Positions 16,490-25,020 of a DNA stretch of 64,000 nucleotides are shown here, piece after piece; positions within the stretch are counted from its first letter, which is position 1, and each line of letters opens with the position of its first letter. This DNA is from CAJPPJ01 sp963536495. Lineage in GTDB: Bacteria > Bacillota_I > Bacilli_A > RF39 > UBA660. The position numbers were made by a program, and so were the translations under genes. The notes under the pieces are model-generated. The model was not told where the DNA came from. It searched no databases and saw only the letters and a list, made by a program, of their open reading frames with translations. The DNA lies in NCBI GenBank assembly GCA_963536495.1, contig CAUTAF010000005.1:1-64000 (forward strand). The letters run 5' to 3'.

Positions 16490-16984
16490 CTATCTAATTT
16501 CTTCTATCCATTCATTTATTTCTTCGTTACTAAATCCTAACTTCACAAAGAATTTATAAAGTTCAGATATAACTTTCAATCCTGACTTTATTATTTGTTC
16601 TCTATTATTAATTAGTTCATCTTTATCAATCAAATCTGTATCTTCATCAAAATCTGTTACAACTTCAAATTCATTAATTTCATCTATAACAGATATTAGT
16701 TGTTCCACTAAAGTGCTTTCCAAATTATATGATTTCAATTTATTCAAATCTATTTGAACTATATCATTTAATAAAGATTTTTCTTCACCTTGTTTATATA
16801 AATGAGAAATTATTACAACTTCAGCATTATGTTTCTCTTTTAATAAAGAATTAAATTTATATAATTCTTCTTTTTTCTCAACCTCACTTAATCTATGGTC
16901 ATAATCTCTAAAAACTTCAAAGTTGCAAATTCCTAATTCAGATTTATATTTTGCATTATATATATATCTTACTTTTTCTTTCAT
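16490..16984 (-). CDS. hypothetical protein, 164 residues
   Basis: No family is recognised. The first 70 residues are mixed (KVRYIYNAKYKSELGICNFEVFRDYDHRLSE, cited by its ends only: KVRYIYNA and FRDYDHRLSE). A Val-Val-Ile-Ile-Ser strand follows, and an acidic loop DFDEDTDLIDKDELI precedes two C-terminal helices ending EEINEWIEEIR. I start at MKEKVRY because AAAGGAG lies just before it; the in-frame ATG seven codons upstream overlaps the previous gene. The acidic loop could bind a divalent metal, but that is speculative. Confidence 0.6.
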   Translation of the reverse strand: MKEKVRYIYNAKYKSELGICNFEVFRDYDHRLSEVEKKEELYKFNSLLKEKHNAEVVIISHLYKQGEEKSLLNDIVQIDLNKLKSYNLESTLVEQLISVIDEINEFEVVTDFDEDTDLIDKDELINNREQIIKSGLKVISELYKFFVKLGFSNEEINEWIEEIR

Positions 16985-16997
16985 ATTTTTTCTCCTT

Positions 16998-17414
16998 TTA
17001 TTCAATTTCTTCTATAACTCCGTCTATTATTTTCTTTATTTGACTAATATATTCATAATTTTTTTTAATTTCTTCATAAGATAAAATGTCATAGCCTAAT
17101 GCTATATCCAAAGAATATAATTTACCTTGTAAATATTCTTCCATATCTACTCTACAATCAGGACTACCAAAATCAAAAAGTTTAAAATAAACTTTCAATC
17201 CATTCACTTTATCTATTATATTAGTTGTACCTAAAAATTTTGTTTTTTCATCATAAAAATCATCTGTTTTAATATCATATTTTTCTTCTTTTAGTGCATT
17301 TATTATCTTATCAAAAGTTTCTTTATTAAAATATTTTTCATAATCTTCCATTTCTTTTGAATAATTTTTTTCAATGTATTCCAAATCTTTTACCCAATTT
17401 TCTTCCCAATTCAT
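16998..17414 (-). CDS. hypothetical acidic protein
   Basis: A 138-residue acidic protein with helical N-terminus (NWEENWVKDLEYIEKNY) and a central strand pair VNGLKVYFKLFDFGSPDCRVDMEEYL. The FGSPD-C segment is the most distinctive part, but I do not recognise a family. I prefer the ATG (MNWEEN) over a GTG three codons upstream that overlaps the stop of the membrane-protein gene; AGGAAG precedes both. It is co-oriented and tightly packed with 17420-17662 and 16490-16984. Confidence 0.6.
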   Translation of the reverse strand: MNWEENWVKDLEYIEKNYSKEMEDYEKYFNKETFDKIINALKEEKYDIKTDDFYDEKTKFLGTTNIIDKVNGLKVYFKLFDFGSPDCRVDMEEYLQGKLYSLDIALGYDILSYEEIKKNYEYISQIKKIIDGVIEEIE

Positions 17415-17419
17415 ATCTT

Positions 17420-17662
17420 TCACTTCCTTTTAAATTTTTTAATAAGATTAATTATCTTGCAATTCAATTCAAAACCAATATATGTAAACACAAATGAAAT
17501 TATTATTATAGCTATAATTCCTTTATAATTACTTAACATTTCATATTTTCTTAGCTGAATTAGTAAAAAAGGAATTACTAAAATCATAAAAACAATATTT
17601 AAAAAAAGTAAAAGATTATCTTCTACAAAATCTTCTTTTAAATAATTTTTAAAAAGTTTCAT
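17420..17662 (-). CDS. small membrane protein, two transmembrane segments
   Basis: This 80-residue protein has two hydrophobic segments (LLLFLNIVFMILVIPFLLI and GIIAIIIISFVFTYIGF) separated by a short loop, with a basic C-terminus (NLIKKFKRK) likely facing the cytoplasm. I start at MKLFKN, eight codons inside the longest frame, because GAGGTG precedes it at the right distance. Its stop overlaps a GTG of the following gene. It is the same size class as the protein at 2096-2365, but the sequences are not alike. Confidence 0.6.
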   Translation of the reverse strand: MKLFKNYLKEDFVEDNLLLFLNIVFMILVIPFLLIQLRKYEMLSNYKGIIAIIIISFVFTYIGFELNCKIINLIKKFKRK

Positions 17663-17703
17663 AATTTCACCTCGTATTTTATTCACTCTTATTTACAAGA
17701 GTT

Positions 17704-17725
17704 GCACCTGTTTTTTAACAGGTGC
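17704..17725. terminator. perfect intercistronic hairpin
   Basis: Nine-bp arms GCACCTGTT and AACAGGTGC enclose TTTT. It lies just after the stop of the 17731-18528 gene. The T-run is weak on the minus strand and better on the plus strand, so it may be an attenuating or processing hairpin between the first gene and the rest of the operon. Confidence 0.65.
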
Positions 17726-17730
17726 TTTAT

Positions 17731-18528
17731 CTATTTTGTTTGTTTTTTTCTTATTATTATAGGTTGTGCCATAAGAATTACATTATCTTTTTTAAAAAGA
17801 AATGGTTCTCCAAATCCATTTTTTCTTTTTAAAGTAAAACTAGAATTTTGTTCTTTATCTTTTAAAAGTTTCTTTAAATAATATACCCAAGTCTTTATAA
17901 CACTTAATTCAACATAATCCCAATCATATTCTTTTAAAGCGTTCATTTTCTTTTCTATTTCACTTACATCATCTGTTTCTAGTGAATTGAAGAAATTAAA
18001 TTCAATCTTATTTTGAGAACTGATTTCAAAGGAATAAGTTATTCCATTTTTTATTATCATTTTTCTTTCTTTTATTAATTTTTCTATTTCTAACATTATT
18101 TCCAAATCATTAGTAAAATCTTTATCAGTTAATTCTAATTTTAATTCTAAAAAGTCATCTTCTCCTAAGTTTCTTTCTAAAGTTCTTTTTAAAGAAGAAA
18201 TAGGTACTATTGTATCATCTTTTGATAATGGTTTACAAATAATTTGAGTTTTCTTTTTATCATCTATTAAAATTTTTAAGACATCAAAATCTTCAAATAA
18301 AGCTATATCTGAGTATTTAGCAAATCCTTTTGCCATTTCACTTGTTAATTCAAACATATATTCTTTTTTTACATTTTCACCTGTCTTTATGATAACAGCT
18401 TTGTATAAGTCAAACAACACGAAATTATCTTTGAAAATAAATATTCCTTTTTTATTATTTTTAAAATCTTTATCAAAAACTTTCACTAAATCCATTATTT
18501 TTCTACAATCATCACTTTTTAAAATCAC
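17731..18528 (-). CDS. hypothetical protein, possible sliding-clamp-like fold
   Basis: A 265-residue protein of alternating amphipathic strands and helices. Two places recall DNA polymerase III beta-type clamps: the N-terminal IFIFKDNFVLFDLYKAVIIKTG (residues about 29-50) and the C-terminal EPFLFKKDNVILMAQPIII (about 241-259), which resembles the clamp's final strand with P-[IL]-x-[FI]...-[LM]-x-x-P. It is much shorter than a bacterial beta subunit (about 370), so at best it is a divergent phage-type clamp. The gene is first after operator-promoter P4. No polymerase gene is visible in the window. The fold assignment is a low-confidence inference. Confidence 0.6.
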   Translation of the reverse strand: MILKSDDCRKIMDLVKVFDKDFKNNKKGIFIFKDNFVLFDLYKAVIIKTGENVKKEYMFELTSEMAKGFAKYSDIALFEDFDVLKILIDDKKKTQIICKPLSKDDTIVPISSLKRTLERNLGEDDFLELKLELTDKDFTNDLEIMLEIEKLIKERKMIIKNGITYSFEISSQNKIEFNFFNSLETDDVSEIEKKMNALKEYDWDYVELSVIKTWVYYLKKLLKDKEQNSSFTLKRKNGFGEPFLFKKDNVILMAQPIIIRKKQTK

Positions 18529-18588
18529 AACTCATCACTCCTTATTCAATTTAAAATGTCTAAAATATCTTTTTCTTTTGGTATTTAT

Positions 18589-18638
18589 ATTATACCATAA
18601 AAACTATGTATTGTCAAGTCATCAGGACAATGTTGTCT
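18589..18638 (-). promoter_or_regulatory. operator-promoter P4
   Basis: The -10 TATAAT (18589-18594, with TGG), 17-bp spacer and -35 TTGACA (18612-18617) precede the 17731-18528 gene. The palindrome on the minus strand, AGACAACATTGTCC (18625-18638), lies 7 bp upstream of the -35. Confidence 0.85.
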
Positions 18639-18665
18639 TCATTTTATTACAAATGTTTTAATTGA

Positions 18666-18682
18666 AATAGACTTGCAAGTCC
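18666..18682. repeat. palindrome around GACTTGCAAGTC, copy 1
   Basis: The sequence GAAATAGACTTGCAAGTCCA here recurs almost exactly at 34917-34937. Both copies lie near class-A promoters. It is a loopless perfect palindrome, so a protein-binding site is more likely than a terminator. Confidence 0.5.
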
Positions 18683-18721
18683 ATTTTAAAAAAATTAATT
18701 TTAGATTATAAAAAAATAGAA

Positions 18722-18831
18722 TAAAAAAAATGCAAAGACTTTTAAATCTCTGCATTTTTTGAAATGAATTGAATATTTTCCCTTTGAATTTGGAATATAT
18801 TTATTATAACATTTAGAAACTGAAATGTCAA
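18722..18831 (-). ncRNA. candidate short RNA: promoter directly before a terminator
   Basis: A near-consensus promoter, TTGACA at 18826-18831, 17-bp spacer, TATAAT at 18803-18808 with TG before it, points to lower coordinates. It lies between the stop of the 18892 gene and the hairpin at 18725-18760. A transcript starting at about 18796 would be roughly 75 nt and end in that terminator, with no start codon having a ribosome site. The rest of the 18529-18891 gap holds P4 and a palindrome only. Expression is inferred. Confidence 0.45.
18725..18760 (-). terminator. strong terminator at the end of the 24911-18892 operon
   Basis: Arms AAAAAATGCAAAGA and TCTCTGCATTTTTT pair with one mismatch, and the minus-strand transcript ends in at least seven T residues. 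Confidence 0.8.
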
Positions 18832-18891
18832 TGAAATTGTCAATAAACAAACAAGTTTGACTTTAGATAAATAGTAACTTAGAATAGTAAC

Positions 18892-21387
18892 TTAGAAATC
18901 AATTTCTTTATCATTTTTATTAGAAGATTTTTCTATTTCTTCTTTTTCTTTAGTTTCTTTAACTTTTTCGTCTTTGATAATGTCTTCTTTTAATATATCT
19001 GCTAATTCAGGATTTTTTATTATTTCTTGAACTAGGAATGGTTTAACAGTTTCTTTTGCATAACTATTGAAATCAGAATATTCTTTTAAACAGTAATCAC
19101 CCTCTTCTCCATAACTGTCATAAACTAATGTTATATCACTGTTATTTTTGAAGTCTTCCCAATCTCTAATGTCGTTCATATTCATATTATTGAAAAACTC
19201 TTCACCCATTTTATTTTTGATGTCATCAAATAACTTAGTTCTTTCATATACCATATTTCCGTCTTTATCTTGAAAATCTACACTGCCTTTATCACTTGAG
19301 TATAATATCCCATCTTCTGTCATTACTTTAAAAACAGGTAATTTATCTATTAAATCCAATTTATCTACTATTACTTCCATTTTATCAGAAAACTTTTCTA
19401 TTTCGTTTTCAACATTTACAGCACTTCCTAAGTAATCTTTTAAGGCTTGTAACTTACTATCTTCTTTATCAACTTCTTTTTTTAGTTCAGGATATTTATT
19501 TTCAATTTCTTCTTGAGTAGGTAATTTTTTATCAGTCATTTTATTTAGTTCTTTTAAAAATTCATTATCTACTACTGAAGTGTCTTGATAACATTCTTCA
19601 CTATAATTATCAAAATCAGAATATTCAGAATATTCATAAACTCTAGCACCATTTTCATTTTTGGCAACAATTTTAAAACTACTATCTCCTGTTTCGTCAT
19701 CATAGTAACTTGTTGTTTCTATTGTATATTTTTCACCTTTAATTGTTTTTTCGGTAGTGTCATCACTTTCAGTAATATATACTTCTTTTCCATATCCTTT
19801 CATATTCTTTACTTCTTCTTTTACTTCTTCTTTTTCACTTGTTATTTCCAAAAAATTTACATCTCCAAAAGTTTTTTCTTGATAAACTCCAGCCTCTTTT
19901 TGAGTTGAGATAACATTTTCTTCTATTCTTTTATAAAGACTTGGCTTATGTCTTAACATATCATCTAATCTTTCTTTAATAGCTTTTTCACTATAATCTG
20001 CATAATCATTATAACAAGTGAAGTCTTTGATAAGGTCTTTGATAGAACTATCATCAAATTCACCTTTATCATTCTTTTCAAAATAAACTATACTGAAAGT
20101 ATTAGGGTGTTCTTCAGCAACTTGATACCATTCTATTATGTTATCGACATTCATACTATCCCAAGCTATTTCTCCTATTAAATTTTCCATAAAGGTATCA
20201 GTTGTTTCTCCTAATTCTTGTGTTGCACTATCATAAAGCATTTCATTTGAATTAGATACTTGGAATGGGGGTAGTATATCTCCAAAATAAAATGGTAATC
20301 TTTCTAAAACTTCTGCCTTTATTTCAGGGTATTCGTCAATTATAGATAAAGGATTAAATTCTTTTATATTATATTGATTATAAATTTTATCAGCATATTC
20401 TTCATCATTAGGTAAATTATTTTTTTCTAAATAATTTTTATTTAATCTTTCTATATCTTCATCAGAAAATTGGAAGTAACTTATATCATTTAATTCTTCT
20501 TTTGAAATATCTAAGTTTTCTCTAAATCCATTTTTTACTTCTTTTTCAACTATTTTTTCTCTATAATTATCGTAAAGTTCTTCTTGTTTTTTAGCTATTT
20601 CATCTTTAAATTTAAAATCACTTTCATTGTATTTATATATTTCTTTAGAAAATGATTTTCCTAAACCTAGTGGAGAAACTTCATCAATTTGTCCTACAAT
20701 TTTTGAAGACATTTTTTCTATTTCCAATTCATAAAGCCTATCTAATTCTTCCTTTTTATCTTCCCTAGATAAATTTTCCATTTTTTTATTAAAATCATTT
20801 TCATTGATATTAAATTCATTTATATATTCTTTAATAATATCTTCTTTATCACAATAAGCAAATGCCATTGTCATTCTTTCGTCTATATAATCATAAGCCT
20901 CTTTATTGATTTTTTCTTTAAATTCTTTTTCTGATAAAGAATTATCAAAATTTTCAATATTATTTTGAATAACATATCCAGCTGTTTCTTCTATTAAAGA
21001 ATTAATGGTAAAATCTTTCTTTTCTCCAAATTCTTGAAGTGGATATGCAAAATTACTTTTTAATTTTTCTATTTTTCCACCTATTTCATTTAGAAATTCA
21101 CTTTTAGGACTAACAAAGTCCTTACCTAAAATTTTCTTTAAACTTTCTTCATCAATTCTAAAAATATCTTGATTAGCACTAGAACCAAAGTCATCTAAAT
21201 TACTAAATTCACTGTAAGAATAAAGGGTTTTATCATTTACATCAAAAACTTTTAAATCTTTACTGCTATTTCCTGTTTCATCATCATAGTAACTACGACT
21301 TGAAATTCCATATTCTTTTCCATTTAATTTAACATAACTAACATCATCATTTTCTGTAATATATACTTCTCTTCCATATCCTTGCAT
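18892..21387 (-). CDS. giant modular family protein with duplicated GYGxEVYITE domain
   Basis: This 831-residue acidic protein is built of repeats. A domain beginning GYGREVYITENDD near residue 2 recurs as GYGKEVYITESDD near residue 533, each with SYYDDETG and a Y-S-[ED]-[FY]-S segment. The recurring family module appears twice: a divergent copy (ILPPFQVSNSNEMLYDS...) near residues 385-480 and a better one (KLPVFKVMTEDGILYSS...GEEFFNNMNMNDIRDW) near 675-780. The C-terminus is the tag DKEIDF after a Lys/Glu linker. I start at MQGYGRE (ATG after GGAAG) and not at the GTG three codons upstream. It lies 48 bp downstream of the beta-helix gene and ends the operon at the 18725-18760 terminator. Function unknown. 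Confidence 0.8.
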   Translation of the reverse strand: MQGYGREVYITENDDVSYVKLNGKEYGISSRSYYDDETGNSSKDLKVFDVNDKTLYSYSEFSNLDDFGSSANQDIFRIDEESLKKILGKDFVSPKSEFLNEIGGKIEKLKSNFAYPLQEFGEKKDFTINSLIEETAGYVIQNNIENFDNSLSEKEFKEKINKEAYDYIDERMTMAFAYCDKEDIIKEYINEFNINENDFNKKMENLSREDKKEELDRLYELEIEKMSSKIVGQIDEVSPLGLGKSFSKEIYKYNESDFKFKDEIAKKQEELYDNYREKIVEKEVKNGFRENLDISKEELNDISYFQFSDEDIERLNKNYLEKNNLPNDEEYADKIYNQYNIKEFNPLSIIDEYPEIKAEVLERLPFYFGDILPPFQVSNSNEMLYDSATQELGETTDTFMENLIGEIAWDSMNVDNIIEWYQVAEEHPNTFSIVYFEKNDKGEFDDSSIKDLIKDFTCYNDYADYSEKAIKERLDDMLRHKPSLYKRIEENVISTQKEAGVYQEKTFGDVNFLEITSEKEEVKEEVKNMKGYGKEVYITESDDTTEKTIKGEKYTIETTSYYDDETGDSSFKIVAKNENGARVYEYSEYSDFDNYSEECYQDTSVVDNEFLKELNKMTDKKLPTQEEIENKYPELKKEVDKEDSKLQALKDYLGSAVNVENEIEKFSDKMEVIVDKLDLIDKLPVFKVMTEDGILYSSDKGSVDFQDKDGNMVYERTKLFDDIKNKMGEEFFNNMNMNDIRDWEDFKNNSDITLVYDSYGEEGDYCLKEYSDFNSYAKETVKPFLVQEIIKNPELADILKEDIIKDEKVKETKEKEEIEKSSNKNDKEIDF

Positions 21388-21434
21388 AAATTTCACTTCC
21401 TTTTATTTTTTGAAATAATTTATTTTTTAATTTT

Positions 21435-24400
21435 TTAAAAATCACTACGATAACCAAAAGTTTTACTTGAAGTTTTTTCTTCTTTTTCAATTTCTTTTTC
21501 AATTTCAACTTTTTCTTTTACAACTTCTTTATTAGGAACTTTATCTAAAATATCTTTTCTTAAACTTTCGATAGTATCAGGATTATTTGTAAATTCTTTT
21601 TCCAAAGCATTTTTAACAGTATCTTTTGCATAATCATTGTAATCAGTAAATTCTTCTAATGTTATGTTATCTCTATCGTCTTTACTTTCATAAACTATTG
21701 CTACAACTTCATCATTTTTTAATTCTTTCCAATCTCTAATATCCTTTAAAGACATATTATCCCAAAACTCTTCACCTTTTAAATTTTCTACAAAGTTTTT
21801 AATTTCAGAAATATTGTTATCTTCACTATTTTTTTCATAAAGTAATCCTTTTTGTGAGATTACTTGGAAATTAGGTAATTCATCTTGTAATTTCAATTTA
21901 TCAACTACTTTAGAACAATGTTCTTCAAATTTTTTAATTTCATTTTCTAACTCTTCAGTTTTAATATCTTTAGAATTTTCTATTTTATTTTCTAAATTTT
22001 CAATTTCAACTATATCATTTATATTTTCTCCTACAAATTCATATTTTTTATCTGTATTAAATATTTTAGTATTACCACTTACTTCCGTATTGTCATATAT
22101 TTGTGCTGTACCATACACTTCGCTATTACCATATATTTTTGCATTTTCACATAGTATTACATTATCATATACTTTTGCATTATCATATACTTGTGAATAT
22201 CCTGCAACTAAACTACCACCATACACTTCTGCATTACCACTTACCTCTGCGTAATCATATACCTTAGCGTTTTCATATACTTCACTGTTACCATATATTT
22301 TAGCATTGTTACTTACGACAGCATAATCGTGTACCTTAGCGTTTTCATATACTTGTGCGTTGTGTCCTATTTGACTAAACTCTGAAACTTTTGCGTTACC
22401 ATATACTTTAGCATTATCACTTACTTGTGCATTATCATATATTTGTGCCTCTCCATACACTTCTGCGTTACCATATACTTCAGCCTGTCCATATACTTCT
22501 GCGTTACCATATACTATTGCAATATCATATATTTTAGCCTCTTCACTTACTTCAGCATTGCAAGTTATTTGTACCTCTCCGTATATTTTTGCATTTCCAT
22601 TTACTTTTGCATTTTCATATACTTTTGCATTGTCGTATACCCAACAATTATCTTTTTGAGATAAATTATCTTCTTTTTCTATATATCCACCTAAATCTCC
22701 TGCCTTAACATCTCCAAAGTCTTTTAATGCTTTTATTCTATATATAGAACATTCTAAATAATCTATTTTATCTTCTTTTACAAGTTCATATTTTTTATCT
22801 TCCATTTTTTCATTCTCTTTTATTTCAACATTATCAATTATTTTTATATCACCACCAATAAAACCATATTTAAGTTTGGTATTACCACCAATTTCTACAC
22901 TGTCAGAAATCTTGACATTATTATATACTTTTGTATTATCATATATTTTTACACTATCAAACACTTTTGCATTACCATATACTTTAGCATTACCACTTAC
23001 CTCTGCATTATTATATACTCCTGAAACTCCATATACTTTAGCATTACCGTATATTTTTGCATTGTCATATACTCCTGCTCTTTCATATACTTCTACATTA
23101 TCATATACTTGTGCATTACCTTTTACTACTGTGTCATCATAAACTTGTGCATTATCATAAATTGTTGCATTACCATAAACAACAGCATTATTTTTTATTT
23201 TAGCATTGTCCAAAACTCTAGCGTCTTCATATACTTTAGCATTATCATAAATCCAACAATTTCCCTCTTGAGATAGGTTATCTTCTTTTTCTATGTATCC
23301 ACCTAAATATCCTGTTTTTACATCTCCAAAATCCTTTAAGGCTTTTATTTGATACAGAGTTTTTTTATCATATTCTATTGTATTGTCTGTTAATTCATAT
23401 TTTTTATTTTCCATTTTTTCATTCCCTTTTACTTCTTTATTATCAATAATTTTTATGCTTTCATTAATATAATGAAATCGGTCAAGTTCAATATTACCAC
23501 CAACTTCGGCTTTCCCAAATACTTGTGAACAATCATACATTTTTACACTATCAAACACTTTTGCATTATTATATACTTCAGCATTATCATAAACTTCAGC
23601 CTGTCCATAAACTTGTGCGTTACCTTTAACAGTTGCATTACCATATACTTTGGCATTACCATATACTTTAGCATTATTAAATAATGTTCCTCTATCTTTT
23701 ACTTTTGCATTTCCATATACTTGTGCCTCATCAAACACTTTTGCATTATCATAAACCCAACAATTTCCCTCTTGAGAAAGATTTTCTTCTTTTTCTATAT
23801 ATCCACCTAAATCTCCTGCTTTTACATCTCCAAAATCCTTTAAGGCTTTTATTCTATATATAGAACATTCTGAATAATCTATTTTATCTTCTTTTACAAG
23901 TTCATATTTTTTATCTACCAATTTTTCATTTTCTTGCACTTTGACATTATCAATAATTTTTATATCTCCACCAATAAAAGAATTTTCTTTAAGTTCAGTA
24001 TTACCACCAACTTCTGCATTATCACAAACCTTAACTTTATCTTTGATTATTGCGTTATCATATATTTTAGCCTCTCCATATATTTTTGCATTTCCTTTAA
24101 CTTCTGTATCATCATATACTCTAGTATTACCACTAACTTGAGCATATTCAAAAACTTTTGCATTTCCATAAACTTGTGCTTTATCAAAAATTTCAACATT
24201 ACCATATACTTGTGCTTGTCCATATATGTCTGAATATCCTGAAATTTCTGCATTACCATACACTTTAGCTTTTCCTCTTACTAATCCATTTTCACAAACT
24301 TGTGCTTTTCCATATACTAATCCATTTTCACAAACTATTCCATTTTCATATATTTCTGCGTTGCCATACACTTGTGCCTCATCATACACTCTTGCATTAT

Positions 24401-24911
24401 CTTTAACATTTGCACTACCATACACTTGAGCATAACCAGTAACTTTAGCCTCTCCATAAACTTCAGCATTATCACTTACTTGTGCATTTTCATACACTTT
24501 AGCATTACCATATACTTTGGCATTATCAACTACAAGTCCATTACCATAAACTTTAGCCTCTCCATATATTTTAGCATTATCATATATTTTAACATTATCA
24601 TATACTTGTGCATTTCCATAAATTTGTGTGTTTTCATATAATTCAGCACCACCAAATACTTCAACATTGCCAAATACTTTAGCATTGTCATATACTTGTG
24701 CATTATCATACACTTTAGCATTACCAAATACTTTAGCATTACTATATACCCAACAATTATCTTCTTGAGATAAATTATCTTCTTTTTCTATATATCCACC
24801 TAAATCTCCAGCTTTTACATCTACCAAACCCTTTAAGGCTTTTATTTGATACAGAGTTTTTCCATCATATTCTATTGTATTGTCTGTTAATTCATATTTT
24901 TTATCTTCCAT
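21435..24911 (-). CDS. giant YdcK-like beta-helix protein with four modules and family C-terminus
   Basis: This 1158-residue protein has four consecutive modules starting near residues 1, 331, 500 and 703. Each has a cap resembling E. coli YdcK (IKALKDFGDVKAGDLGGYIEKE...LSQEGNCWVYDNAKV) followed by hexapeptide repeats such as YGNAKV and YDNAQV, predicted to form left-handed parallel beta-helices. The caps alternate in type: 1 and 3 read NTIEYD.KTLYQIKAL, while 2 and 4 read EDKIDY.ECSIYRIKAL. This suggests that a two-module unit was duplicated. Residues about 990-1158 carry the family module (LPNFQVISQKGLLYE, GEEFWDNMSLKDIRDW, FTDYNDY), and the end FGYRSDF is a variant tag. A TGATATAAT -10 lies at 24948-24953 without a good -35. 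Structural or surface display role is inferred from the helix. Confidence 0.88.
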   Translation of the reverse strand: MEDKKYELTDNTIEYDGKTLYQIKALKGLVDVKAGDLGGYIEKEDNLSQEDNCWVYSNAKVFGNAKVYDNAQVYDNAKVFGNVEVFGGAELYENTQIYGNAQVYDNVKIYDNAKIYGEAKVYGNGLVVDNAKVYGNAKVYENAQVSDNAEVYGEAKVTGYAQVYGSANVKDNARVYDEAQVYGNAEIYENGIVCENGLVYGKAQVCENGLVRGKAKVYGNAEISGYSDIYGQAQVYGNVEIFDKAQVYGNAKVFEYAQVSGNTRVYDDTEVKGNAKIYGEAKIYDNAIIKDKVKVCDNAEVGGNTELKENSFIGGDIKIIDNVKVQENEKLVDKKYELVKEDKIDYSECSIYRIKALKDFGDVKAGDLGGYIEKEENLSQEGNCWVYDNAKVFDEAQVYGNAKVKDRGTLFNNAKVYGNAKVYGNATVKGNAQVYGQAEVYDNAEVYNNAKVFDSVKMYDCSQVFGKAEVGGNIELDRFHYINESIKIIDNKEVKGNEKMENKKYELTDNTIEYDKKTLYQIKALKDFGDVKTGYLGGYIEKEDNLSQEGNCWIYDNAKVYEDARVLDNAKIKNNAVVYGNATIYDNAQVYDDTVVKGNAQVYDNVEVYERAGVYDNAKIYGNAKVYGVSGVYNNAEVSGNAKVYGNAKVFDSVKIYDNTKVYNNVKISDSVEIGGNTKLKYGFIGGDIKIIDNVEIKENEKMEDKKYELVKEDKIDYLECSIYRIKALKDFGDVKAGDLGGYIEKEDNLSQKDNCWVYDNAKVYENAKVNGNAKIYGEVQITCNAEVSEEAKIYDIAIVYGNAEVYGQAEVYGNAEVYGEAQIYDNAQVSDNAKVYGNAKVSEFSQIGHNAQVYENAKVHDYAVVSNNAKIYGNSEVYENAKVYDYAEVSGNAEVYGGSLVAGYSQVYDNAKVYDNVILCENAKIYGNSEVYGTAQIYDNTEVSGNTKIFNTDKKYEFVGENINDIVEIENLENKIENSKDIKTEELENEIKKFEEHCSKVVDKLKLQDELPNFQVISQKGLLYEKNSEDNNISEIKNFVENLKGEEFWDNMSLKDIRDWKELKNDEVVAIVYESKDDRDNITLEEFTDYNDYAKDTVKNALEKEFTNNPDTIESLRKDILDKVPNKEVVKEKVEIEKEIEKEEKTSSKTFGYRSDF

Positions 24912-25020
24912 TTTTTCTCCTTTCCATAAAATTATTTTTACTTTAAAATTATATCATAAAACCTTTTATTTAACAGTTATTTTAAACTTTCCTTAAAATT
25001 ATTTTAAGTTTTTATTAAAA

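Noticed and set aside
18650..18755. A 38-codon minus-strand frame with a hydrophobic stretch, inside the 18529-18891 gap
   Set aside because: It has no ribosome site and runs through a strong terminator, so it is unlikely to be translated.
22030..24760. Dense short repeats that could look like a CRISPR array or minisatellite
   Set aside because: The period is 18 bp in frame and encodes the hexapeptide repeats of the beta-helix protein; there are no uniform repeats with unique spacers.
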